Positions 43,317 through 51,106 of a stretch of DNA of 64,000 nt are shown here, one piece after another (within the stretch, counting starts at the first letter, position 1; each line of letters opens with the position of its first letter). The stretch spans positions 4,060 through 68,059 of the forward strand of contig DASYAV010000162.1 in NCBI GenBank assembly GCA_036501145.1. Reading direction: 5' to 3'. The notes below the pieces were generated by a model. That model had not been told where the DNA came from, did no database searches, and saw only the letters and a list, made by a program, of their open reading frames with translations. Position numbers and translations under genes: made by a program. Origin of the DNA: PALSA-505 sp036501145 (GTDB lineage Bacteria; Actinomycetota; Actinomycetes; Streptosporangiales; Streptosporangiaceae).

Positions 43317-43383
43317 AGACTCATTCAAAACTCGGGCTGAGCGCCTGCTAACGGCTGACCGCAACGGGAGTTTGAATGAGTCT
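43317..43383 (+). repeat. Palindrome-ended ~67-bp repeat, copy 1
   Basis: The left arm AGACTCATTCAAAACTC (43317-43333) and right arm GAGTTTGAATGAGTCT (43368-43383) are inverted copies with one extra base. The middle (GCCTGCTAACGGCTGACCGC) is also shared with copy 2 at 44581-44643. It lies before the PfkB-like gene. Size and ends look like a small palindromic repeat or MITE-like element; no target duplication was recognised. Confidence 0.6.
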
Positions 43384-43451
43384 GCCGATAAGATCAAGCC
43401 GATGCTGAGGCTGCTCATTGCCCACCACGCCGGTGCTGAGGCGGGCCCTAG

Positions 43452-44351
43452 GTGATCGTCACGGTCACGCTCAACGCCGCGCTCGGCGTCAGCTACCAGG
43501 CGAGCGGGGTCAACTGGGGTGCGCCGAACCAGGTCACCGCCGTGCGGCACCGGGCTGAGGGCCGCGGCGTGGCCGTCGCCCGGGTGCTGCACACGTTCGG
43601 GCACGAGGTGATCGCCGCCGGGCTGGCCGGCGGCGCCGCGGGCGAGATGATCAGGGAAGACCTGTCCCGGCTGGGCATACCCACCGGATTCACCTGGATC
43701 GGCAAGGAGTCCCGCCGGGTGCTCGAGGTGACCGACACCGCCGACGGGCGGCGGCTCAGCTTCACCGAGCCCGGGCCGTACATCACCACCGAGGAACTGG
43801 GCCGGTTCGCCGCCGACTACCGGGCGCTGCTGGCGGAGGCGACAGCGGTCGTGCTGTGCGGCAGCCTGCCCGCCGGCATGCCCGCGGAGATCTACGCCAC
43901 GCTGGCCACCTATGCCGCCGAGGCCGGCGTCCCGGCCATCCTCGACGCCGGTGGCCCGGCGCTGTCTTACGCGGCGGCCCGGCGGCCGGCCCTGGTCATC
44001 CCGGCCAGTGCGGCCGCCGACGCGCCGTCCCTGGTGGCCTCCGGCGCCGGGGCGGTCGTGCTGCTGTCCGACCAGGCGATCGAGGCGGTCACCGCGCGGG
44101 ACAGGTGGTGCGCGACGCTGGCCGGCCCGGCCGCGCCGTCCTGGCCGCGGCACGCGGTGGTCGCCGGGCTGGTCCCCGGGGTGCTGCTCGGCTGGTCGTG
44201 GCCGGACCGGCTCCGGCACGCGGCCGCCCTCGGTGCCTCGGCCAGTGCGGCGGGCGAGGTCGACCTGATTGCCTACGAACGCTTCATGGGCCAGGTCCGC
44301 GTCGGCCCACCCGGGCCGCCGGCCATTCCGCGCAATACCCGCCCGGCGTGA
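43452..44351 (+). CDS. PfkB-fold protein lacking kinase motifs (probable pseudokinase)
   Basis: A 299-residue protein clearly of the 1-phosphofructokinase/tagatose-6-P kinase branch of the ribokinase family. Key residues are lost. The substrate-binding NPALD is NAALG (residues 8-12), the GGKGxNVAR loop is EGRGVAVAR (37-44), and the catalytic GAGD is WPRH (231-234), so the base Asp is replaced by His. LAGGAAGEMIREDLSRLGI and VLCGSLPAGMP remain. The frame is intact, suggesting a kept non-catalytic role such as sugar-phosphate sensing. The gene stands alone, bracketed by two copies of a palindromic repeat. Confidence 0.85.
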   Translation: MIVTVTLNAALGVSYQASGVNWGAPNQVTAVRHRAEGRGVAVARVLHTFGHEVIAAGLAGGAAGEMIREDLSRLGIPTGFTWIGKESRRVLEVTDTADGRRLSFTEPGPYITTEELGRFAADYRALLAEATAVVLCGSLPAGMPAEIYATLATYAAEAGVPAILDAGGPALSYAAARRPALVIPASAAADAPSLVASGAGAVVLLSDQAIEAVTARDRWCATLAGPAAPSWPRHAVVAGLVPGVLLGWSWPDRLRHAAALGASASAAGEVDLIAYERFMGQVRVGPPGPPAIPRNTRPA

Positions 44352-44392
44352 ACCGCCCGGGCCGCTATGCCCGGCCGGGCGCGCATTAAACA

Positions 44393-44428
44393 CACAATGC
44401 CGGCCGCCGGAAACGCCGCGGCCTTGTG
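44393..44428 (+). terminator. Hairpin terminator after the PfkB-like gene
   Basis: CACAA pairs with TTGTG and GGCCGC (44402-44407) with GCGGCC (44418-44423), giving a two-part stem. It starts 41 bases after the stop codon. There is no U-tract, as usual in actinomycetes. Confidence 0.5.
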
Positions 44429-44580
44429 CATTCCGGCCGGGCCTGCGGGTGTCGGCCCGGGCCGCTGACGTGGCAGTTTGCGGCGCTACGGGAAATGACT
44501 GCCCAGAACAAATCACAACCGGTGATGTTTGAACACGAACAGTAGTCGGGTAAGTACGCGGCGTGTTCGAGGGTCTTACG

Positions 44581-44643
44581 GGCTCATTCAAAACTAGGTA
44601 GCCGCCTGCCACCAGCTGGCCGCAACGGAGTTCTGAATGGGCC
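44581..44643 (+). repeat. Palindrome-ended ~63-bp repeat, copy 2
   Basis: The left arm GGCTCATTCAAAACT (44581-44595) and right arm AGTTCTGAATGGGCC (44629-44643) are inverted with a few changes. The inner part GCCGCCTGCC...CTGGCCGCAACGG lines up with copy 1 at 43317-43383 in the same orientation. The two copies enclose the PfkB-like gene. Confidence 0.58.
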
Positions 44644-44700
44644 TGTTATGAGTCATCACGGCCTTGGCCGCCTCCCACTTCGCTCGGAATGGAGTGTGTC

Positions 44701-45591
44701 GTGAACAAACGAATCGTTCTCGCGGGCATGGCGTCCGCGACCGCTCTCGCGGTCTCGATCGCCACGTCGGGAGCGGCGCTCGCGGCAGAGGGCAACGCGG
44801 CATCCGGCTCACCCGCGCCACCGGCGGCCTCCGCCGGGCCGGCCGCGGGTGCGGCCCAGGGGGCCACCGGCGCAGCCAACTCTGCGGCCAATACGGCGAC
44901 CAACGCGGCCGGTAACGCTGCCGGCGGCGCCACCAACGCGGCGACCGGCACGGCGGGCAACGCCGCCAACGCGGCCACCAACGCTGCCGGCAACGCGGCC
45001 GGCGCGGTCGGCAGCGCCCTGAACGGCGCGACAGCCGGCGGGTCGGGGGGGCCGGTCAGCAGCGTGACATCCGTCGTCCCCGGCGTGGCTGGCCTGACAT
45101 CCCTGGTCAGCAACCTGCTGTCCACCGTGCTGAGCCTGCTCAGCGGGCTGCCGCTGGTCGGCGGCCTGGTCAGCAGCCTGCTCGGCAGCCTCGGCTCGGT
45201 CACCAGCGTGACCAGTGGCGTCACCGGGGCGCTCGGCGGCATCACCGGCGGGCTCAGCGGGGCGGCCGGCGGGCTCACCGGCGGGTCCGGCGGGGCGGCC
45301 GGCGCGCTGGGCGGCCTGACCGGCGCGCTGCCGGGCGTCAGTGGTGCGGCCAACGCGGCCGGCGGCTCGTCCGCCCCGGCCGGGCTCAGCCTGCGCGCGG
45401 AACTGCCCTCGATGCAGAAGGTGCACGCGGACCAGGCCACGCTGCGGAAGCTGCAGGCGGACATGGCCAAGCTCCGGTCCGCGGCCACGCAGCTCCGGCA
45501 GGCGAAGAGCACCCTGGCCAGGGTGTCGGCCAGGTCCGGTGCCGCCGCACGGGTGTCGCAGAGTGTGGTGAGCAAGGCAGCCGGGAAGTAG
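44701..45591 (+). CDS. Secreted Ala/Asn/Gly-rich low-complexity protein
   Basis: A 296-residue exported protein of unknown function. The signal peptide (NKRIVLAGMASATALAVSIA) ends near AALAAEG. It is followed by Asn-Ala-Ala-Gly repeats (NAAGNAAGGATNAATG), then a hydrophobic Val/Leu/Gly region (LTSLVSNLLSTVLSLLSGLP), Gly-rich turns, and a C-terminal helical, coiled-coil-like stretch (ADQATLRKLQADMAKLRSAATQ). No Cys and no enzyme motif. The start is the GTG with GGAG 8 bases upstream, in a context shared base for base with the gene at 45849. A surface or aerial-coat structural role is a guess. Confidence 0.72.
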   Translation: MNKRIVLAGMASATALAVSIATSGAALAAEGNAASGSPAPPAASAGPAAGAAQGATGAANSAANTATNAAGNAAGGATNAATGTAGNAANAATNAAGNAAGAVGSALNGATAGGSGGPVSSVTSVVPGVAGLTSLVSNLLSTVLSLLSGLPLVGGLVSSLLGSLGSVTSVTSGVTGALGGITGGLSGAAGGLTGGSGGAAGALGGLTGALPGVSGAANAAGGSSAPAGLSLRAELPSMQKVHADQATLRKLQADMAKLRSAATQLRQAKSTLARVSARSGAAARVSQSVVSKAAGK

Positions 45592-45616
45592 GCACCAGGA
45601 AACCGCAGGTAAACCG

Positions 45617-45649
45617 GTGCGGGCCGGCCCCATGGGGGCCGGCCCGCAC
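45617..45649 (+). terminator. Perfect 15-bp hairpin terminator
   Basis: GTGCGGGCCGGCCCC and GGGGCCGGCCCGCAC pair completely around an ATG triloop, 25 bases after the stop of the secreted protein gene. It is one of the strongest hairpins in the window and is likely a terminator despite the lack of a T-tract. Confidence 0.75.
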
Positions 45650-45727
45650 TCGTTACTCAGAGTGAGCCCAGCTCCTATGCAATCTCGGAGAGTCACTCAC
45701 TGGCTACGCTGAGTGTGCTAGCGTCCT

Positions 45728-45814
45728 GTGCGGCTCATGGGACTGGTAACGGCAGCCCGCCTCACCCTCAGGCGGGGCGAATCCGGCCACACCCTCCGCG
45801 CGGACCACGAGCCG
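45728..45814 (+). ncRNA. Structured 5' leader of the second secreted protein, candidate riboswitch
   Basis: A perfect hairpin CCCGCCT-N7-AGGCGGG (45756-45776) is followed by GCGAATCCGG (45777-45786). The ends can close by GTGCGG/CCGCGC (45728-45733 with 45796-45801) or by CGGCTC/GAGCCG (45731-45736 with 45809-45814). These closing stems exclude each other, as in a switch. The 3' half (CGAATCCG, then ACC and CGCG) resembles the end of ydaO-type c-di-AMP riboswitches, which often precede secreted wall proteins in actinomycetes. The match is from memory and partial. Confidence 0.38.
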
Positions 45815-45848
45815 AAATCATGACGTCCCTGCTGAATTGGAGTGTGTC

Positions 45849-46397
45849 GTGAAAAAACGGCAGTTTATCCTGGGCGGTATCGCCTCGGCGTCCGCGCTCG
45901 CGGCCAGCGTATTCGCGGCTGGCGCCGCGTTCGCCGCTACGTCATCGCCGGCTCAGACCACGCCCGCCGCACTGGGCAACGTGACCAACCTGACCAGCGT
46001 CGCCTCCGGGCTCATCCCGGCGGCCAGCATGCCGGGTGTCTCCGGCCTGGCCGGCGCGGTGACCAGCCTGGCCATGGCCGGGCTCAACAACGACGCGGGC
46101 CGGGCGCTCAACCTGGCCTCGGCGGTGCCGGCGGCTGGCAACGTGACGAACGTGGCCAACCTGGGCAACGCTGGTGGCCTGACCAACGGCGCGGTGGGCA
46201 AGGCGGTCGGCACCGTGTCCGGCGCCACCAACGCGGTCGGCAGCCTTGGCTCTGTCTCGTCCCTGACGGGCCGCGCTCAGGGCCTGACGGGGGCGCTGCC
46301 GAACGTGGGCTCGCTCACCAACCTGGGCGGCCTGGTGGCCGGCGTGTCCAACGCCGTCCCGGCGCTGGGCACGTTCAGCAGCACGCTCGGCAAGTAA
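45849..46397 (+). CDS. Secreted Asn/Val/Gly-rich protein, relative of the 44.7-kb protein
   Basis: A 182-residue exported protein. The signal peptide (KKRQFILGGIASASALAASV) ends near AAFAATS. The mature part is built from short units such as GNVTNLTSVASGL, GNVTNVANLGNAGGLTN and GSLTNLGGLVAG, without Cys or charged clusters. It resembles the middle of the preceding secreted protein. The GTG start shares the context GGAGTGTGTCGTGAA with that gene. It has its own structured leader and terminator, so it is expressed separately. Function is unknown; a self-assembling coat protein is one guess. Confidence 0.72.
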   Translation: MKKRQFILGGIASASALAASVFAAGAAFAATSSPAQTTPAALGNVTNLTSVASGLIPAASMPGVSGLAGAVTSLAMAGLNNDAGRALNLASAVPAAGNVTNVANLGNAGGLTNGAVGKAVGTVSGATNAVGSLGSVSSLTGRAQGLTGALPNVGSLTNLGGLVAGVSNAVPALGTFSSTLGK

Positions 46398-46433
46398 CCG
46401 GCGGGCCCCGCCGGGAGTTAAGCACCTTGAGCA

Positions 46434-46463
46434 AGCGGGCAGGCGCCCAGGCGCCTGCCCGCT
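46434..46463 (+). terminator. 14-bp hairpin terminator
   Basis: AGCGGGCAGGCGCC and GGCGCCTGCCCGCT pair fully around CA, 36 bases after the secreted protein stop, and are followed by a pyrimidine run CTCTTCC. It lies between convergent genes and may serve both strands. Confidence 0.75.
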
Positions 46464-46500
46464 CTCTTCCCCGGGGGTGCTTTCGGTGCTCGCGAGGCAG

Positions 46501-47523
46501 TCAGTCCTGGCCCCGGCCCTCCAGCAGTGGCGCGGCCGGTGCCCGCACGGCCCGCCCGGCCGCGCGGGCACGCCGCCAGGCGATGCCGGACAGCGCCTCG
46601 AGCACCACCCGGTTGGCCAGGTAGGCCGTCACCTCGGCGTGGTCGTAAGGTGGGGCCACCTCGACCACATCGATCCCGGCCAGCGGCATCTCCATGGCGA
46701 TCCGGCGGACCGCGTCGAGCAGCGCCCGGGTGCTCAGCCCGCCCGGCTCCGGCGTGCCGGTGCCCGGCGCCAGGCCCGGGTCCACGACGTCCACGTCCAC
46801 GGACAGGAACACGCCGTCACACTCGTCGGTCGCGATGCCGAACGCCTCGTCCAGGCAGCCGTCCAGGCCGCGCCGCACCACCTCGGTCATCTCGAAGCTG
46901 CGCATCCGCTGGCCGGCCATCCAGTCCAGGGTGTCCGGCTCGGGCCAGTAGCCACGCAGGCCAAGCTGGAGGAAGCGGTCGCCGCGCACGGCGCCCGATT
47001 CGATGAGCCTGCGCATCGGCGTGCCGTGCCCGTGCAGCGACCCCCACTGGGTGTTCCCGGTGTCCGCGTGCGCGTCGAAATGGATCACCGACACCCGGCC
47101 CCAGCCGACGTGCCGGGCCACCCCGGTCGCGTCCGGCAGCGCGATCGTGTGGTCGCCGCCGAGGATCACCGGCAGCGCGCCGGCCTGGCAGACCTGGTGC
47201 ACCGCTTCCTCGAGCCGGCGCAGCGACAGCTCGGTGTCGCCGGACGGCATCAGCACGTCGCCCACGTCCACCACCGCCATCTCGGCCAGCGGGTCGACGC
47301 CCAGCGCCAGGTGCGGCCGGGACCCGTCGTGCGGCAGGTAGTCCGTGCCCCGGATGGCCTGCGGGCCGAACCGCGCGCCGGGCCGGTGCGAAGTACCACC
47401 GTCGAAGGGGGCGCCCACGATGACGACGTCGGCGCCGCTGTAGCTGGCCGGGTCGGCCAGGCTGGCCGGCTGGACACCAAGGAATGTCGTGTCAGGACCG
47501 TACATATTGCCGATGCGGGTCAT
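46501..47523 (-). CDS. speB: Agmatinase/ureohydrolase family enzyme
   Basis: A 340-residue manganese ureohydrolase. The metal-binding motifs are complete: ILGGDHTIALPDA, VIHFDAHADTGNT, FLSVDVDVVDPGLAPGTGTPEPGG and the EVAPPYD segment. The loop SLHGHGTPMRRLIESG is the usual agmatinase-type substrate loop. The reaction is hydrolysis of a guanidino compound (agmatine, guanidinobutyrate or similar) to the amine plus urea. Other branches of the family hydrolyse guanidine itself, so the symbol is tentative. It is divergent from an MFS transporter that might carry its substrate. Confidence 0.87.
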   Translation of the reverse strand: MTRIGNMYGPDTTFLGVQPASLADPASYSGADVVIVGAPFDGGTSHRPGARFGPQAIRGTDYLPHDGSRPHLALGVDPLAEMAVVDVGDVLMPSGDTELSLRRLEEAVHQVCQAGALPVILGGDHTIALPDATGVARHVGWGRVSVIHFDAHADTGNTQWGSLHGHGTPMRRLIESGAVRGDRFLQLGLRGYWPEPDTLDWMAGQRMRSFEMTEVVRRGLDGCLDEAFGIATDECDGVFLSVDVDVVDPGLAPGTGTPEPGGLSTRALLDAVRRIAMEMPLAGIDVVEVAPPYDHAEVTAYLANRVVLEALSGIAWRRARAAGRAVRAPAAPLLEGRGQD

Positions 47524-47603
47524 GATCCTTTTCCGTTTGGCGGGGTCAGGCCAGATGCGCGATCAGGTTATCGGCCCCAGGTTGGCCAAGTAGGGTCAGC
47601 TGG

Positions 47604-49181
47604 GTGAGACGGATGACGCTGCTCCACAAAATGCGCACGTCGCCGTCTGCGGTCCGGGCCGGGGGCGGCGCTCTTGCGCTGACCGGCCTGGCCGCCACCA
47701 CCATGCTGATCCAGGGTGACCAGTCGGCGCTAGCCCAGGCGGTGCACGGCCTGGAGCAGGAATTCGGGCTCTCCGACCAGGTGGTGGGGCTGATACCGCT
47801 GATCATGGCGGCCTGCGCCTCGATCGGCTCGATCCCGCTCGGCGTGCTGGCCGACCACCGGCGCCGGACCTGGGTGCTGTCCGGGGTGTGCCTGCTGTGG
47901 GCCCTCGGCATGGGCGTCGGCGCCGCGGCGACCACGTTCGCGGTGCTGATCACCGCCCGGCTGGTGACCGGTGGCACCGAGGGCACGCCGCCGGTCGCGA
48001 TCAGCCTGCTGTCGGACTACTTCCCGGTCCGCCGCCGGTCCGAGGCCATGGGGGTATACCAGGGCGGCGCGATCGTCGGCGCGTTCATCGGCCTGCTCGG
48101 CGGCGGTGTCGCGGTCCAGCTCGGCGGCTGGCGCTGGGCGTTCTACATCTGGGTGCCGGTCGGCGTGCTGGTGACCGTCTGGCTCGTGTTCGTGCACGAG
48201 CCCACCCGCGGGCACCAGGACGCGCGGTTCGAGGCGGAGCTGGGAGAGGCGGCGGCCAGCCTCGCCGAGGCCGCGGTGGAGAGCGAACCTGCTCAAGCTC
48301 TGCATGCCCCCGAGGTGGCCTGCCTGGCCACCGGCGGCATGCTCGCCCTGCCCGCGCCCAGGCAGGGGCCGCCGCCGCCGGAGGAGGGCACCGGGCTGCG
48401 CGAGGCGATGCGGCACCTGATGCGGATCCCGTCGATGTGGTTCGGCACGCTGTCGCTCACGGTGTCCCAGCTGCTGCTCTACGGGCTGTCGTTCTGGGGG
48501 GTGACGTACTTCGAGCGGGTGCACCACCTCGGCCCGGCGCTGGCCGGGCTGCTGTCCGCCGTGCTCGGCGCCGGCTCGGCCATCGGTGTGCTGGCCGGCG
48601 GCTTCCTCTCCGACCGGCTGCTGCGGCGCGGGATGGTGAACGCCCGGGTGCACGTGGTCGCCTACGGCTCGATCGCCGCGAGTCTCGTGCTCGCGCCCGC
48701 CTTCGCCAGCACCAACCTGTGGATCGGCGCACCGCTCATCTTCGTGGGCGGGATCATGCTCACGCTGCCGATCGCGCCCGCCGAGGCGCTGTGCACCGAC
48801 GTGGTGCCGCCGCAGCTGCGCGGCCGCGGCGCCATGGTCCGGCAGGTCGTCCGCACCGCCTCGTACGCCGGGCCGTACCTGATCGGCGTGGTGTCGGTCG
48901 CCATCGCCTCGCATTCGTCATCGGAGTCGACCGCCGTCGGCCTGCACTGGGCCATCGTCGCGGTCTGCCCGCTCTACGCGCTCGGCGGGCTGATCATGCT
49001 GGCCGCGGTGCGGCACTACCCACGCGACATCTCCTACGTCGTCGCGCACGCCAGAGCCAAAGCCAACGGCTCGTCGGCCGCGGCCAAGGCCAACGGTGGC
49101 GCCAAGCCCAGCGGCGAAGCCGTCAAGGCAAAATCCTCCGAGCCTGACACCGTGCCGCCGGAGACGCCGCGCTCGTCCTGA
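47604..49181 (+). CDS. MFS transporter (12 helices, long Lys/Ala-rich C-terminal tail)
   Basis: A 525-residue transporter. GVLADHRRRTWVLSGVCLLWALGMGVG is the loop-2/3 motif, and RLVTGGTEGTPPVAISLLSDYFPVRRRSEAMGVYQGG is typical of the spinster/anion-cation symporter-like branch. A ~70-residue cytoplasmic loop separates the two halves. The tail (AKANGSSAAAKANGGAKPSGE) is low-complexity and positively charged. The substrate is unknown; divergence from the ureohydrolase gene suggests a guanidino compound or polyamine. The GTG at 47604 is used; an ATG at 47613 is equally possible. Confidence 0.88.
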   Translation: MRRMTLLHKMRTSPSAVRAGGGALALTGLAATTMLIQGDQSALAQAVHGLEQEFGLSDQVVGLIPLIMAACASIGSIPLGVLADHRRRTWVLSGVCLLWALGMGVGAAATTFAVLITARLVTGGTEGTPPVAISLLSDYFPVRRRSEAMGVYQGGAIVGAFIGLLGGGVAVQLGGWRWAFYIWVPVGVLVTVWLVFVHEPTRGHQDARFEAELGEAAASLAEAAVESEPAQALHAPEVACLATGGMLALPAPRQGPPPPEEGTGLREAMRHLMRIPSMWFGTLSLTVSQLLLYGLSFWGVTYFERVHHLGPALAGLLSAVLGAGSAIGVLAGGFLSDRLLRRGMVNARVHVVAYGSIAASLVLAPAFASTNLWIGAPLIFVGGIMLTLPIAPAEALCTDVVPPQLRGRGAMVRQVVRTASYAGPYLIGVVSVAIASHSSSESTAVGLHWAIVAVCPLYALGGLIMLAAVRHYPRDISYVVAHARAKANGSSAAAKANGGAKPSGEAVKAKSSEPDTVPPETPRSS

Positions 49182-49189
49182 CCGCCGCA

Positions 49190-49201
49190 CTGGTAAACCA
49201 G
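49190..49201. promoter_or_regulatory. CTGGT-AA-ACCAG palindrome before the DyP-encapsulin operon
   Basis: A perfect 12-base palindrome 58 bases before the DyP start, followed by GGGTAACAG and a GGCTATGCG stretch that could be a -10. It may be an operator for an oxidative-stress regulator, but none is encoded nearby. Confidence 0.35.
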
Positions 49202-49259
49202 GGGTAACAGTGGCTATGCGAGACTGGCCGCCGGAACCAGGTAGGGGAGACCGCTCGCG

Positions 49260-50303
49260 ATGACAGTGCCAGAGCCGCCGGGCGCCGCCGCGCCGCTGGG
49301 CCCGGTGGCCGCGGCGCAGCCGGTGACGCAACCGGTGCTGAGCCCGCTGACCGCGGCGGCGATCTTCCTGGTGGCGACCATCGACCCCGGCGGCGAAGCG
49401 GTGGCCCGCGACCTGCTGGCCGACATGGCCGCGCTGCAGCGCTCGGTGGGTTTCCGGCTGCCCGAGGGCCGGCTGGCCTGCGTCACCGCGATCGGCTCGG
49501 CCGCCTGGGACCGGCTGTTCAGCGGGCCGAGGCCCGCCGAGCTGCACCCGTTCCAGGCGCTGGCCGGGGGCAGGCACCAGGCCGTGGCTACACCGGGCGA
49601 CCTGCTGTTCCACATCCGGGCCAACCACATGGACCTGTGCTTTGAGTTCATCACCCAGGTCATGAAGCGGCTGGCCGGCGCGGTGACCGTGCGCGACGAG
49701 GTGCAGGGGTTCCGGTACTTCGACGAGCGCGACCTGATCGGCTTCGTGGACGGCACCGAGAACCCGGTGGGCACCGCGGCCGCCAGGGCCGGCCTGGTCG
49801 GAGCGGAGGATCCGGGCTTCGCCGGCGGCAGCTACGTCATCGTGCAGAAGTACTTGCACGACATGGCCGCGTGGAACGAGCTGACCATCGAGGAGCAGGA
49901 ACGGGTCATCGGCCGCAGCAAGCTGACTGACATCGAGATGCCCGACGACGTCAAGCCGGCCAACTCGCACGTCGCGCTGAACACCATCACCGGCCCTGAC
50001 GGGCAGCAGCGGCAGATCGTCCGGGCCAACATACCGTTTGGCGCGCCGGGCCGGGGGGAGTTCGGCACCTACTACATCGCCTACGCGGCCACGCCGTCGG
50101 TCACGGAGCAGATGCTGACCAACATGTTCATCGGCAACCCGCCGGGGAACACCGACCGGATCCTCGACTTCTCCACCGCGGTGACCGGCACGCTGTTCTT
50201 CGCACCGACGGCGGACTTCCTCGACGACCTTCCCGACCCACCCGACCCGCCCGCCGGGACCAACGGCTCCCTCGGCATCGGCGGCCTGAAGACCAGGAGT
50301 TAG
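49260..50303 (+). CDS. DyP-type heme peroxidase, encapsulin cargo
   Basis: A 347-residue dye-decolorising peroxidase. The distal Asp sits in IGFVDGTENPVG (residue 164, the GxxDG motif), the proximal heme ligand is His237 in ANSHVALNTI, and the distal Arg is likely in QRQIVRANIPFG. After the folded domain comes a Pro/Asp linker (PDPPDPPAGT) and the end TNGSLGIGGLKTRS. That matches the cargo-loading peptide (SLGIGSLK type) used to dock DyP inside encapsulin shells. Two bases after its stop begins the encapsulin gene. The enzyme oxidises aromatic substrates with H2O2, probably inside the nanocompartment. Confidence 0.96.
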   Translation: MTVPEPPGAAAPLGPVAAAQPVTQPVLSPLTAAAIFLVATIDPGGEAVARDLLADMAALQRSVGFRLPEGRLACVTAIGSAAWDRLFSGPRPAELHPFQALAGGRHQAVATPGDLLFHIRANHMDLCFEFITQVMKRLAGAVTVRDEVQGFRYFDERDLIGFVDGTENPVGTAAARAGLVGAEDPGFAGGSYVIVQKYLHDMAAWNELTIEEQERVIGRSKLTDIEMPDDVKPANSHVALNTITGPDGQQRQIVRANIPFGAPGRGEFGTYYIAYAATPSVTEQMLTNMFIGNPPGNTDRILDFSTAVTGTLFFAPTADFLDDLPDPPDPPAGTNGSLGIGGLKTRS

Positions 50304-50305
50304 GG

Positions 50306-51106
50306 ATGAACAACCTGCACCGCGAGCTCGCGCCGGCCTCCGCCGCGGCCTGGGCCCAGATCGAGGACGAAGCCAAGCGCAGCTTCACCCTGTACCTGGC
50401 CGGCCGCCGGGTGACCGACGTGCAGGGCCCGGACGGCCCCACCCTGGCCGCCGTCGGCACCGGCCACCTGACCGGCATCGACCCGCCGGCCGGCGGCGTG
50501 ACCGCGCGCGCCCGCCAGGCGCAGCCACTGGTCGAGCTGCGGGTGCCGTTCACGCTGAGCCGGGACGCCATCGACGACGTCGAGCGCGGTGCCCAGGACT
50601 CCGACTGGCAGCCGGTCATCGACGCGGCCAGGGACATGGCGTTCGCCGAGGACCGGGCGGTCTTCGGCGGCTACCAGGCGGCCGGCATCACCGGGATCGG
50701 GGAGAGCTCGCCGAACCCGCAGATGACCCTGCCCGCCGACGTGCGCGGCTACCCGGACACCGTCGCCGCGGCGCTGGCCGCGCTGCGCCAGGCCGGGATC
50801 GGCGGGCCGTATGCGCTGCTGCTCAGCGACCCCGCCTACACCGCGGTCATCGAGACCTCCGACCACGGCTACCCGGTCCGCGACCAGCTGTCCCGCGTGG
50901 TCGACGGGGAGATCGTCCGGGCTTCGGCCATCGACGGCGCCTACGTGGTGTCCACCCGGGGCGGCGACTTCGAGCTGCATCTCGGCCAGGACCTGTCCAT
51001 CGGCTACCTGTCTCACGACTCCAGCAGCGTCCAGCTGTACTTCACCGAGTCGCTGACCTTCCTGGTGTACACCCCGGAGGCCAGCGTCAGGATTACCGCA
51101 GGCTGA
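50306..51106 (+). CDS. Family 1 encapsulin shell protein
   Basis: A 266-residue HK97-fold capsid-like protein (linocin M18/encapsulin family). The N-terminus MNNLHRELAPASAAAWAQIEDEAKRSF is the cargo-docking helix. VELRVPFTLSRDAIDDVERGAQDSDWQPVIDAARDMAFAEDRAVF is the long spine helix region, and YALLLSDPAYTAVIET and LSIGYLSHDSSSVQLYFTESLTFLVYTPEASVRI complete the fold. Shells of this class are usually 60-subunit, ~24-nm particles. It is directly behind the DyP gene, and its AGGAG ribosome site lies within the end of the DyP gene. The 3' end overlaps the convergent LLM gene by 14 bases. Confidence 0.97.
   Translation: MNNLHRELAPASAAAWAQIEDEAKRSFTLYLAGRRVTDVQGPDGPTLAAVGTGHLTGIDPPAGGVTARARQAQPLVELRVPFTLSRDAIDDVERGAQDSDWQPVIDAARDMAFAEDRAVFGGYQAAGITGIGESSPNPQMTLPADVRGYPDTVAAALAALRQAGIGGPYALLLSDPAYTAVIETSDHGYPVRDQLSRVVDGEIVRASAIDGAYVVSTRGGDFELHLGQDLSIGYLSHDSSSVQLYFTESLTFLVYTPEASVRITAG

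Larger units (their letters stand above)
44352..44700 (+). other. 349-bp intergenic region before the secreted protein
   Basis: Contains, in order: a hairpin behind the PfkB-like gene (44393-44428); a near-palindrome TGTTTG-AACA-CGAACA (44526-44541) in an AT-richer stretch that may hold a promoter; repeat copy 2 (44581-44643); and the GGAG ribosome site of the secreted protein (44691-44694). No convincing small coding frame was seen. Confidence 0.5.

Noticed and set aside
44800..45340. Regular repeats in the secreted-protein gene considered as a CRISPR array or satellite
   Set aside because: The repeats are short, in frame and encode Asn-Ala-Ala-Gly units; there are no unique spacers of constant length.
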